DNA of 10,395 nt from Allorhizocola sp044869915 (GCA_044869915.1 JBIOYB010000330.1:1-10395); one strand, 5' to 3'. Positions 1-6,374 are shown, numbered from the stretch's first letter. Made by a program: numbers and translations. Notes: generated by a model from the letters alone, not told the origin.

Positions 1-454
1 GCAACACGTCTCCGGCGAAGGTGTCCGAGCCGAGCACGACCCACGGCCGCCGCCACACGGGGATCACCGCCCGCCACTTCTCTACATATGTAGAGTCATT
101 CCAGGCATTTCGGGCATCATGGAGCCAATCGGGCGTGCCCGCGCCGAGGAAGGTCATCAGCTCGCCGAGCTCCTGCAACGCCGCATCCACCGTGCGCGGA
201 TAGGTCACGTACACGCGGATGCCCGCTTCACGTATCGAAAAAAGGTCCCGCTCCCGATTCTCCTCGACGTTCATGAGCACAACGTCGGGCCGCAGCGCCA
301 AAACCCTTGCCACGTCCGGATATTTGCTCCCGCCCACCCGCGCGACGTCGAGCCCCGCCGGGTGGGTGCAGTAGTCGGTCGCCCCGACCAGCAGCTCGGG
401 CCGCGTCACCGCCACCGCCTCGGTCAGCGACGGCACGAGCGAGACAATCCTCAT
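1..454 (-). CDS. Helical-backbone metal receptor / cobalamin-binding-like protein, 3' end cut by window edge
   Basis: An ATG at 454-452 opens a frame that stays open for 151 codons to the window edge, so the C-terminal part is missing. It begins MRIVSLVPSLTEAVAV and continues with VGATDYCTHPAG, RVGGSKYPDV, LRPDVVLMNVEENRERD and VYVTYPRTVDAALQEL. These are the hallmarks of the first lobe of BtuF-like periplasmic-binding-fold receptors (Fe/B12 group), which bind metal chelates or corrinoids. There is no signal peptide or lipobox: the beta strand RIVSLVPS begins at residue 2, so the product should be cytosolic unless the start is wrong. Such signal-less members occur in actinobacteria and their ligand is generally unproven. 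The start lies 7 nt after the CDF exporter stop codon with no good Shine-Dalgarno, which suggests translational coupling in the same operon. The codons around residues 120-125 are unusually AT-rich (see the palindrome at 80-95). The family call is confident; the ligand is unknown. Confidence 0.85.
   Translation of the reverse strand, partial: MRIVSLVPSLTEAVAVTRPELLVGATDYCTHPAGLDVARVGGSKYPDVARVLALRPDVVLMNVEENRERDLFSIREAGIRVYVTYPRTVDAALQELGELMTFLGAGTPDWLHDARNAWNDSTYVEKWRAVIPVWRRPWVVLGSDTFAGDVL
80..95. repeat. 16-bp perfect AT-rich palindrome inside a coding region
   Basis: CTCTACATATGTAGAG is a perfect palindrome. It lies inside the metal-receptor gene, where it forces A/T-ending codons (TCT ACA TAT GTA) in a gene that otherwise prefers G/C third positions. 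The form resembles a dimeric repressor operator, but no regulator can be assigned. Confidence 0.6.
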
Positions 455-461
455 CAGCGGC

Positions 462-1367
462 TCATGTGGGCCGCTGGATCTGCAGCAGCTCCTCGTTGGC
501 GTGATCGACCTGGAGCGTCGTGTGCGTGACCCGGAACTCGTCGGCCAGCAGCCGCTCCAGCTCCACGCGCGCCGCGTGGCAGTCGGCGCTCGGCTCGACC
601 AGCACGTGCGCCGACAGCGCCGGCTGGTTGGACGTGATGACCCAGACGTGCAGGTCGTGGACCTCCACAATGGACGGTTGGGCCAGCAGCCGGTCGGCGA
701 CCTTGTCAGGCTGGATGCCCGCGGGCGCGGCCTCCAGGAAGATGCGTGCGGAGTCGCGCAGCAGCGCCACGCCGGCCTTGAGCATCAGCGCCACGACCAC
801 GAGCGAGGCGATCGCGTCGGCCCGGTCGAACCCGGTCAGCACGATGATGACACCCGCGACAGCCGTGGCGATGAAGCCATAGAGGTCGTTGAGGATGTGC
901 TGGTATGCGCTCTCGACGTTGAGGCTGGTCCGGTTGGCCCGGCTGATCGCCCAGACCGCGAGCACGTTGACGCAGATGCCCGCCAGCGCGGTCACGACCA
1001 CCGGCCAGCCGATCACCTCGGCCGGCCGGATCAGCCGCTCGATCGCCTCATAGGTCAGCCACCCGGCGAGCAGCAGCAGCGTGAGCCCGTTGGCCTGGGC
1101 CGACAGGATCTCGGCCCGTTTGAACCCATAGGTATATGTCCCGCGGGCGGGGCGCCGGGCCAGGTTGATGGCCAGCAGCGCGAGCACGATCGAGACCGCG
1201 TCGGTGAGCATGTGCGCGGCGTCGGACAGCAGCGCCAGCGAGCTCGCGGCCACGCCGACGGCGACCTCGACCGCCATGAAGCCGACGATCAGCGCCAGCG
1301 CGATGCGCAGCCAGCGCTGATCGGTCTCGCCGCCGATCCGGTGATCGTGGTCGTGTCCGTGCCCCAC
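462..1367 (-). CDS. CDF-family divalent cation exporter (CzcD/ZitB-like)
   Basis: This 301-residue protein has the usual length and layout of a cation diffusion facilitator, which exports Zn2+, Co2+ or Cd2+ across the cytoplasmic membrane in exchange for protons. The start is GTG at 1367, with AAGG 8 nt upstream. The N-terminus is a short His/Asp tail (MGHGHDHDHR), common in this family and probably metal-binding. Six membrane segments follow between about residues 22 and 185. The transport-site motif in the second segment is SDAAHMLTD (D49, H52, D56), and its partner in the fifth is HILND (H157, D161). The C-terminal cytosolic ferredoxin-like domain carries VEVHDLHVWVITS, as in CzcD. The gene starts 18 nt after the polysaccharide lyase stop and is followed 7 nt later by the metal-receptor gene, so the three are probably co-transcribed. 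The cation specificity cannot be fixed from sequence; Zn2+ is likeliest. Confidence 0.93.
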   Translation of the reverse strand: MGHGHDHDHRIGGETDQRWLRIALALIVGFMAVEVAVGVAASSLALLSDAAHMLTDAVSIVLALLAINLARRPARGTYTYGFKRAEILSAQANGLTLLLLAGWLTYEAIERLIRPAEVIGWPVVVTALAGICVNVLAVWAISRANRTSLNVESAYQHILNDLYGFIATAVAGVIIVLTGFDRADAIASLVVVALMLKAGVALLRDSARIFLEAAPAGIQPDKVADRLLAQPSIVEVHDLHVWVITSNQPALSAHVLVEPSADCHAARVELERLLADEFRVTHTTLQVDHANEELLQIQRPT

Positions 1368-1385
1368 GCACCCGACCTTATCGCG

Positions 1386-3107
1386 CTAGGGAGCGCTCGG
1401 TCCGACGTCGGCCGTGGTCAGCGGGCGGCGTTGCGCGCCGCCTGCCGTGAACTCGTCGGCGCCCACGTCCTTGGCGCCGCTTCGGGTCTGCAGGTCGAGG
1501 TCGAGCGTGACGGACGGGTAGGAGCCGGTCGCGGTGTCGACGGCCGGGCTGGACGCGCCGCCCAGCCGCTGCAGCCCGCCCGCGTCGGACACCAGGCCCG
1601 GGTTGACCGAGCGGTAGCCGGACGACGGCATGTCGCCGCCCGCGCCCTGCCAGATGATGTTGCCCGACCAGTGCAGGTTGGTGCCCTTGCTCACGTCGAC
1701 CAGGGCCGCCGTGCCGGAGCCGCGCAGGATGTTGTTGGCGAACGTGCAGTCGTTGGGTCCATAGGTGTTTCCCGCGCCGATGTCCAGCAGCACGCCGGAT
1801 CCGGTGATCGTGTTGAACGCGACGAGCGCCCGGTCGGGCCGGGCATGCGCGGTCGACCCGGTCGTGTCGTCGATGATCGTGCCCGAACCGGCGATCACGT
1901 AGCTGTTTTGGACCACGTTGTTGACGATCACATGGTCGTTGTCGTAGAACCGGATGCCCGAGCCGAGCCCGATGTTGCCCTCGACCCGGTTGCGGTTGCC
2001 GTGCCGCAGCACGATCCAGCCGCGGCTGTTGCGCAGCGTGTTGTAGCGGATGGTGTTGTCACTCGACTTCACCGAGATCGCCTCGGAGTCGCCGTTGGCC
2101 TGCTCGAACAGGTTGTATTCGATCGTGCCGAACGCGGACGACAGGTTGCGATACGAATAACCGTCGCGGATGGACTCGCCACCGTTGTCGCCGCCGAAGG
2201 TGTGATTGAAGAAATAATTATGGTGTACCCAGGTGCGCTGTGCCATGTCGCTGGCGCCCGGCCCACTGATCTGGAGGAAGACGCCCTCGGTCGACTTGTT
2301 CTGGAAGGTGTTGTGGTCCACCTCGACGTCGGCGCCGGTGACGGTCACCCAGTTGCCGTCCGTGTTGAGCTGGATCACGTTGCGGCTCAAGTGGATCCGG
2401 TTTTGGTTGAGGCTGATCCTCGCCGAGTGGGTGAGGCGGAAGCCGGTCACGTGGACGTCACCCGCGGTGAACTGGAAGCCGGCCGAGCCCGAAATCGTGG
2501 CGCCGCCGACGTTTTGGGCCGCGACCGTGATCCCCGGGGTGCGCACCACGATGGGCGAGCCGGCCGAGTAGGTGCCGTTGACCAGCTCGATGCGGGCGCC
2601 CGCGGTCGCGTTGTTGATCGCCGTCTGCAGCGCGGCCAGCGACGAGACCACGATGGCGCCGCCGCCCGTGGTCGCCTCGGCGTCGAGGTGGTCGAGGTTG
2701 GGGCCGCCGTTGGCCGTGCTCGACGTGGCGCGGACCGCGGTGGTGCCCGCGGGCAGGCTGAGCACGAGCGAGGCGGTCTGCCAGGTGGTCCAGGCGCCGG
2801 TGCCCGGGAAGTTGACGGTCGTGCCGTTCACCGACATCGGCCGGTTGACCGTGGTCCCGTTGGCGTAGCGCAACGTCAGGCGGTAGCTGCCCGCCGTCGG
2901 GATGGTCAGGGAAAACTCGGCATAGGAGCCCGTGACGTTGTCGAGGTTGACGAAACCCGTGCCGGTGAAGCCGGTGTGATTGGATTCGACCAGGCCCTGC
3001 GAGATCGTGGCGTCCTCGGCCTCATAGCGGGTGGGTGCGGCCACGGCAGGCCCGGAAAAGGCCAGCACCGAGATGGTCGGCAGAAGCAGGGAGAGTAGTT
3101 TTTTCAT
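1386..3107 (-). CDS. Secreted PL6-family polysaccharide lyase (chondroitinase B / alginate lyase-like) with CBM6/35-like module
   Basis: The protein has 573 residues. The ATG at 3107 was chosen because GGAGG lies 5 nt before it and the product then starts with a signal peptide (MKKLLSLLLPTISVLAFSG, cleavage near AVAA|P at residue 24). A frame extension back to 3173 would bury that signal. Residues 27-145 form a carbohydrate-binding module (YEAEDAT, then GTGFVNLDN, ending NLDHLDAE). Residues 150-570 are a right-handed parallel beta-helix of polysaccharide lyase family 6. The catalytic pair of this family is present: Lys347 in ISVKSSDNT and Arg368 in VLRHGN, with the calcium-site region NGDSEAIS (about 338-345). 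Members cleave uronate-containing chains (alginate, chondroitin or dermatan sulfate) by beta-elimination using Ca2+. Which substrate applies here cannot be read from sequence. The helix ends with LDLDLQTRSGAKDVGADEF, a normal terminus, so the gene is intact. It has its own promoter and leads an apparent operon with the cation exporter. Confidence 0.9.
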   Translation of the reverse strand: MKKLLSLLLPTISVLAFSGPAVAAPTRYEAEDATISQGLVESNHTGFTGTGFVNLDNVTGSYAEFSLTIPTAGSYRLTLRYANGTTVNRPMSVNGTTVNFPGTGAWTTWQTASLVLSLPAGTTAVRATSSTANGGPNLDHLDAEATTGGGAIVVSSLAALQTAINNATAGARIELVNGTYSAGSPIVVRTPGITVAAQNVGGATISGSAGFQFTAGDVHVTGFRLTHSARISLNQNRIHLSRNVIQLNTDGNWVTVTGADVEVDHNTFQNKSTEGVFLQISGPGASDMAQRTWVHHNYFFNHTFGGDNGGESIRDGYSYRNLSSAFGTIEYNLFEQANGDSEAISVKSSDNTIRYNTLRNSRGWIVLRHGNRNRVEGNIGLGSGIRFYDNDHVIVNNVVQNSYVIAGSGTIIDDTTGSTAHARPDRALVAFNTITGSGVLLDIGAGNTYGPNDCTFANNILRGSGTAALVDVSKGTNLHWSGNIIWQGAGGDMPSSGYRSVNPGLVSDAGGLQRLGGASSPAVDTATGSYPSVTLDLDLQTRSGAKDVGADEFTAGGAQRRPLTTADVGPSAP

Positions 3108-3111
3108 CGCG

Positions 3112-3117
3112 CCCTCC
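3112..3117 (-). promoter_or_regulatory. Shine-Dalgarno that fixes the PL6 lyase start
   Basis: GGAGGG on the minus strand ends 4 nt before the ATG at 3107 (5 nt from the core GGAGG). It selects the signal-peptide start over the upstream ATG at 3173. Confidence 0.8.
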
Positions 3118-3162
3118 ATAGGCAAACGTGGCGGACGGGCGCGATTCGTCCGGTACCAAGAA

Positions 3163-3192
3163 AATATGACCATCCGCGGATTTAACTGTCAA
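3163..3192 (-). promoter_or_regulatory. Sigma70-like promoter for the PL6 lyase operon
   Basis: On the minus strand a perfect -35 TTGACA (3192-3187) is followed after 18 nt by CATATT (3168-3163), which matches four of six -10 positions. Transcription would start near 3156, giving a leader of about 50 nt before the ATG at 3107. The -35 is only 2 bp upstream (genome order) of the arfB stop codon, inside the arfB coding end. The 8-bp palindrome TCCGCGGA (3173-3180) sits in the spacer and could be a regulator site. Confidence 0.6.
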
Positions 3193-3601
3193 GAAGCCCG
3201 CGGCGGTTTTGCTTGATGCCGGAGCGGCGCTTCTTGTCCTGGATCCGGCGCTCGCGGGCCGCGCGGCTCGGCTTGGTCGGCCTGCGCGGTGGGCCGGGCG
3301 GGGCCACCGCCTCGCGCAGGAGGGCGGCCAGGCGCATCCGCGCGGCCTGGCGGTTGGCCAGCTGGGCGCGATGCTCGCTGGCCGTGATCGTGATCACGCC
3401 GTCGACCAGGCGGCCCGCCAGCCGCTCCAAGGCCCGCTCGCGCAGCGGCGAGGGCAGATTGGACAGGTCGAAGGAGAGCTCCACCCGGCTGTCGGCGGTG
3501 TTGACGCCCTGGCCGCCAGGGCCGGAGCTGCGCGAAAACCGCTCGCTGAGCTGCGCCGCGGGGATGACAAGCCGATCGGTCACCTGCAGATCGTCGGCCA
3601 T
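3182..3601 (-). CDS. arfB: Alternative ribosome-rescue factor ArfB (YaeJ-type peptidyl-tRNA hydrolase)
   Basis: This 139-residue protein is the expected ArfB length. It hydrolyses peptidyl-tRNA on ribosomes stalled without a stop codon, using the release-factor GGQ loop. The loop is clear: RSSGPGGQGVNT, with GGQ at residues 29-31, followed by SRVELSFD as in class I release-factor catalytic domains. The C-terminal third (about 105-139) is a basic tail rich in Arg and Lys, which in ArfB inserts into the empty mRNA channel. It lacks the codon-recognition domains of RF1/RF2. The frame extends upstream to 3652, but MADDLQVTDRLVIP at 3601 matches family N-termini and length. No Shine-Dalgarno precedes this ATG; an AATAAT hexamer lies 6 nt upstream, so the message may be leaderless. 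It lies 68 nt after osmC on the same strand. Confidence 0.92.
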   Translation of the reverse strand: MADDLQVTDRLVIPAAQLSERFSRSSGPGGQGVNTADSRVELSFDLSNLPSPLRERALERLAGRLVDGVITITASEHRAQLANRQAARMRLAALLREAVAPPGPPRRPTKPSRAARERRIQDKKRRSGIKQNRRGLLDS

Positions 3602-3607
3602 GGACCC

Positions 3608-3613
3608 ATTATT
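3608..3613 (-). promoter_or_regulatory. Possible -10 box of a leaderless arfB promoter
   Basis: AATAAT on the minus strand matches five of six positions of TATAAT and ends 6 nt before the arfB ATG, so initiation would fall at or next to the start codon. No -35 is recognisable. Confidence 0.4.
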
Positions 3614-3669
3614 TCCCGCGGGCCACCGGGCCTGTGCCACCGGGCGGCCCACGGGAGATCTTTCACACC

Positions 3670-4092
3670 TCAGGCAAGGCTGGCGTTGAGCGTGATCTCG
3701 GCGCCGGGCGACAGGAGCCGGGAGATCGGGCAGGTCGCCTTGGCGTCCTCGGCGATCTTGTCGAACTCGCCCTTGTCGATGCCAGGCACCGTTGCGTTGG
3801 TGACAAGGTCGATCTTCGTGACGGACATGCCGGCGTCCGTCTTCTCCAGGTGGACGTTGGCCGTGGTCTCCACCGACGTCGGCGTGAAACCGGCCGTGGC
3901 CAGTTTGTTGGCGAACGCCATCGAGAAACAGCCGGCGTGGGCGGCGCCGATGAGCTCCTCGGGGTTGGTCCCCTCACCCTCCTCGAACCGGGACTTGAAC
4001 GAGTAGTTTCCCTCGCCAAGGCCCGTCTTGATGGTGCCGGAACCCTCGGTCAGATTGCCCTGCCAGCGGGCTGATGCTTTGCGAATAGGCAT
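3670..4092 (-). CDS. osmC: OsmC-family peroxiredoxin (organic hydroperoxide resistance)
   Basis: This 140-residue protein matches the usual OsmC length. OsmC/Ohr enzymes reduce organic hydroperoxides with a two-cysteine thiol mechanism. Both cysteines are visible: Cys55 in GAAHAGCFSMAF and Cys121 in ATCPISRLLS. The conserved Arg35 (FKSRF) and Glu45/Glu46 before the first cysteine are also present. The N-terminus MPIRKASARWQGNLTEGSG is OsmC-like rather than Ohr-like, as is the GTNPEELIGAAHAGC segment. The ATG at 4092 is the natural start; the open frame continues far upstream to 6318 but is out of register with any homologous sequence and antisense to real genes. No Shine-Dalgarno is seen; TAGCGT lies 8 nt upstream of the ATG. 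It is divergent from the secreted-protein gene at 4249. Confidence 0.93.
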   Translation of the reverse strand: MPIRKASARWQGNLTEGSGTIKTGLGEGNYSFKSRFEEGEGTNPEELIGAAHAGCFSMAFANKLATAGFTPTSVETTANVHLEKTDAGMSVTKIDLVTNATVPGIDKGEFDKIAEDAKATCPISRLLSPGAEITLNASLA

Positions 4093-4100
4093 ATCTGGAG

Positions 4101-4106
4101 ACGCTA
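4101..4106 (-). promoter_or_regulatory. Possible -10 box for osmC (TAGCGT)
   Basis: The minus strand reads GATAGCGT followed by 8 nt and the osmC ATG. TAGCGT fits the actinobacterial TAnnnT -10 pattern, and the spacing implies a leaderless or nearly leaderless message. The same octamer GATAGCGT precedes the divergent gene at 4249. Confidence 0.4.
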
Positions 4107-4236
4107 TCTCACCCGGTGCTCCAGGGCGCGCGCGCCGGGCCAGTGCGGTGATCCGCGGCGCCCCTCGGCCAGCCGGCTGACCCGACTGTTGCACTGCGCG
4201 ACACCGGCAGGCTATCCAACAATCAACGTGTGCCGA

Positions 4237-4242
4237 TAGCGT
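4237..4242 (+). promoter_or_regulatory. Possible -10 box of a leaderless promoter (TAGCGT)
   Basis: GATAGCGT is followed by 6 nt and then the ATG at 4249, the distance at which transcription would start at the A of the start codon. There is no Shine-Dalgarno before this ATG. No convincing -35 is seen, which is common for TAnnnT promoters. Confidence 0.45.
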
Positions 4243-4248
4243 GCGTCC

Positions 4249-5199
4249 ATGTTGGCCCGCACCCTCGCATCCGTATCCCTGACCGTCCTCATTGGATCCG
4301 TGTTCGCCGTGGCGCAGCCCGCGAACGCCGCGCCCACCGACGCCGCGCTCGCGCTGCGCTGGGCGCCCGTGCACTACCAAGACTCCGACAGCAGTGACTA
4401 CGACGCCGACTATCTGTCCAGAGTGGACTTCGACGGCGACTGGAACGCCCAGAACAACTGGGAATCGCAGGACGACAGCGTCTCCCGCCTGGTGGGCGCC
4501 GTCTACTACTCGGTCGTGGAGACCGCGACCCACTGGCACCTGGTCTACGGGTTCTACCACCCGCGCGACTGGGAGGACTTCCCCGACCCGTTCAGCCTGT
4601 ACACGCACGAGAACGACATGGAGGGCGTGCTGCTGGTCGTGCGCAAGGACGGCAGCGAGTATGGCGCGCTCGAGGCGATGGTCAGCGTCGCGCACAGCGA
4701 CTTCTACTCGTACACGCCGCCCGGAAGCCCGTACACGTCCGGGCGCGAAAACATCGACGGCACCATCGTCATGCAGTCGCACGGCGGGTTCTCCCACCCG
4801 ACCACCCGCCAGGAGGCCAAGGGACACGGCTGCTACGCGTGGAACGGAGCCAACTTCCCGGGCAACGACGGCGTCGTGTACTTCCCGGTCTCGGGCGCGG
4901 GCGAGGTGCCCTCGAGCGGCAACGACCGCTCGGTCGGGTACCAGCTGATCAACATTTTCGACGCGGGCGGGCTGTGGGCACACCGCGCCGACAGCGCGAC
5001 CTTCGCCGGCTTCGGTACCTTCCGCGGCGACAACGGGCAGGACAACGCCGCCAACGCGCCGTGGGGCTGGGACGACGGCAACGACGGATCCGATTTGCAG
5101 CGCGGGCTGCTCGCGACGGATCCCGCCCGGCTCGTATCGGTGTATTTCGCCAACGAGGGCAGCTTCTCCCTCGCGTACACCCGCAATGCCTATCTGTGA
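4249..5199 (+). CDS. Secreted protein of unrecognised family with NPP1/NLP-like metal motif
   Basis: The protein has 316 residues, with a clear signal peptide (MLARTLASVSLTVLIGSVFA, cleavage near ANA|A at 27-28). The mature part is acidic and aromatic, with a single cysteine (Cys195). I cannot assign a named family. Features seen are ALRWAPVHYQD (34-45), VDFDGDWNAQNNW (59-71), VYGFYHPRDW (99-108), THENDMEGVLLVV (119-131), VSVAHSDFYSYTPP (145-158), IDGTIVM (169-175) and APWGWDDGNDG (270-280). The order YxFYxPRD, HxxDxE, AHSxxYS, DGT, PW-DD resembles the NPP1 order (YAWYFPKD, GHRHDWE, AHSGYS, DGT, PF-D). The four presumed metal ligands would be D107, H120, D123 and E125. That relationship is inference, and the protein is longer than typical NLPs (about 210-240). 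The gene looks leaderless and may be co-transcribed with the next one 15-21 bp downstream. Confidence 0.85.
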   Translation: MLARTLASVSLTVLIGSVFAVAQPANAAPTDAALALRWAPVHYQDSDSSDYDADYLSRVDFDGDWNAQNNWESQDDSVSRLVGAVYYSVVETATHWHLVYGFYHPRDWEDFPDPFSLYTHENDMEGVLLVVRKDGSEYGALEAMVSVAHSDFYSYTPPGSPYTSGRENIDGTIVMQSHGGFSHPTTRQEAKGHGCYAWNGANFPGNDGVVYFPVSGAGEVPSSGNDRSVGYQLINIFDAGGLWAHRADSATFAGFGTFRGDNGQDNAANAPWGWDDGNDGSDLQRGLLATDPARLVSVYFANEGSFSLAYTRNAYL

Positions 5200-5220
5200 T
5201 GCGCCCTGCATACTTTGCAG

Positions 5221-6261
5221 GTGTCGTTGCAGCGTCGTCATGGGGTAGCCGTCCTGAACCGGGCCCGCGCCCACGTCGACGCAGGCGAGCTGGCGCAGGC
5301 CCAGGACTTGCTCAGCCAGCTGCTGGCGACCCTGCCGACCGATCCGCGTAAGGCGCGGCCCGCCGAGGCCGAAGCGGCGGCGCTGCAAACCGGCGTCCTG
5401 CTCAGCCTCGGCGACGCGCACGCCGCCAGGGGGTGGGCGGCCTACGGGCACGCCACCTTCCGCCGGCTGTATGGCGAGCACGACCGGCGCACCCTGCACA
5501 CCCTGGGGCTGCTCGCGGCGGTCCTGACCCGGGTGGGCGCGCACGGGCGGGCGGCGCAGCGATACCAACATCTGATTGAAATCTTTACCCAGCTCGATGG
5601 GCCGCGGTCGGAGCGGGCGCTGGCCGCCCGAGCGGATCTGGCGACCGTCGAGCACGCGCGCGGCCAGTGCGCCCCGGCACGGCTGCACCTCGCCACGGTG
5701 ATCGAGGAGCACCAGGCCGCGTTCGGGGTGGCACATCCGGTCGGCGTGCGCATGCTGGCCCGCCTCGCCGCGATGTGGCGTGACTGCGGCGATCTGGCCG
5801 AGGCGCAAGGACTTCTGGCCCAGGCACGGGCCAACGCCGCGGGGCTCGGCCGCGAGGTGCACGAGCTGCTCGCCACGGCGGCCGCGACCCCGGCCGACCC
5901 CTATCACGTCTGCGCGAGCACTTCGCCGCAGGCCGCGACCGGCGAGGTCCTGGTGGAGGACTCGGCGGCGCTCTCCGCGGAGCCCGCGCTCGACGTCGAT
6001 CTCGCCGACATCGTGGCGCAGCCCGGGCCGCCGCCGGTGGCCGAGACCCCGCTGGCCCGGCCGTTCAGCACGGTCTCCTATCTGCCGGCGCATCCGTTGC
6101 TCACGGCTTGGGAGCCGCTGCCGCCGGTGCATCGGCCGCCGAGGCGCCAGCCGGTGCGCGAAATGTCCCCGGCCACGCTGGCGCTCGTCGCGGCGATTGT
6201 CGGGATTGTCGCGATCTCGGTGCTGTTCCTGCTGCTCGTGTCGAGTGTGCGCGGCGGCTAG
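5221..6261 (+). CDS. TPR-like helical protein with C-terminal membrane anchor
   Basis: Using the GTG at 5221 the product has 346 residues; a TTG at 5215 would add two. Neither has a good Shine-Dalgarno, so the start is uncertain. Residues 1-230 are Ala/Leu-rich amphipathic helices with TPR-like spacing. Examples are AHVDAGELAQAQDLLSQLLA, a helix ending ATFRRLYGEHDRRTLHTLGLLAAVL, and ARLAAMWRDCGDLAEAQGLL. They suggest a protein-binding solenoid of the kind found in actinobacterial signalling proteins. Residues 230-315 are a Pro-rich, low-complexity linker. Residues 319-342 form the only hydrophobic membrane segment (TLALVAAIVGIVAISVLFLL), followed by SSVRGG, so this is a tail-anchored protein with its helical domain in the cytoplasm. 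It lies between the secreted-protein gene and the phosphatidyltransferase; its partner is unknown. Confidence 0.8.
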   Translation: MSLQRRHGVAVLNRARAHVDAGELAQAQDLLSQLLATLPTDPRKARPAEAEAAALQTGVLLSLGDAHAARGWAAYGHATFRRLYGEHDRRTLHTLGLLAAVLTRVGAHGRAAQRYQHLIEIFTQLDGPRSERALAARADLATVEHARGQCAPARLHLATVIEEHQAAFGVAHPVGVRMLARLAAMWRDCGDLAEAQGLLAQARANAAGLGREVHELLATAAATPADPYHVCASTSPQAATGEVLVEDSAALSAEPALDVDLADIVAQPGPPPVAETPLARPFSTVSYLPAHPLLTAWEPLPPVHRPPRRQPVREMSPATLALVAAIVGIVAISVLFLLLVSSVRGG

Positions 6262-6270
6262 CCGCAGGCT

Positions 6271-6296
6271 GCCACGTGGCGTACTGAAATGTGGCA
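6271..6296. repeat. Nested palindrome and inverted repeat before the phosphatidyltransferase gene
   Basis: GCCACGTGGC (6271-6280) is a perfect 10-bp palindrome. TGCCAC (6270-6275) is also repeated inverted as GTGGCA at 6291-6296 with 15 nt between. Both lie in the 117-bp gap before the lipid-synthesis operon and could be an operator or a hairpin after the TPR gene. No T-run follows and no promoter is clear. Confidence 0.4.
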
Positions 6297-6366
6297 AGGT
6301 CAAGCGCGGCGCTGTCATGCCCGCGTGATAAAACTGGTCATCGCATGGTTGGCGGGCCTATGGCGG

Positions 6367-6374
6367 GAGGGAGG
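6367..6374 (+). promoter_or_regulatory. Shine-Dalgarno that decides the phosphatidyltransferase start
   Basis: GGAGGGAGG-type sequence: the first GGAGG (6367-6371) lies 7 nt before the GTG at 6379. It favours this GTG over the in-frame ATG at 6289, whose intervening codons have low G/C third positions. Confidence 0.75.

Noticed and set aside
501..3098. Plus-strand open frame of 865 codons
   Set aside because: It is antisense to the CDF exporter and the PL6 lyase, both with full family motifs. Its translation is Arg/Val/Asp-rich low-complexity sequence without any domain, as expected from high-GC antisense frames.
3108..3173. Longer N-terminus for the PL6 lyase
   Set aside because: It would put 22 residues before a complete signal peptide and would overlap the promoter -10 region. 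The ATG at 3107 has GGAGG at proper spacing.
3622..3645. Direct repeat GCCACCGGGC, two copies 4 nt apart, between osmC and arfB
   Set aside because: Only 10 bp in GC-rich DNA with no further copies; insufficient to call an operator or other element.
4125..4136. 12-bp palindrome GGCGCGCGCGCC in the divergent intergenic region
   Set aside because: It is an alternating GC run, expected often by chance at this base composition, and there is no second copy.
4093..6318. Minus-strand extension of the osmC frame
   Set aside because: The family-like sequence begins at the ATG at 4092. Upstream the frame runs antisense to the secreted-protein and TPR genes and has Arg/Gly-rich filler sequence.
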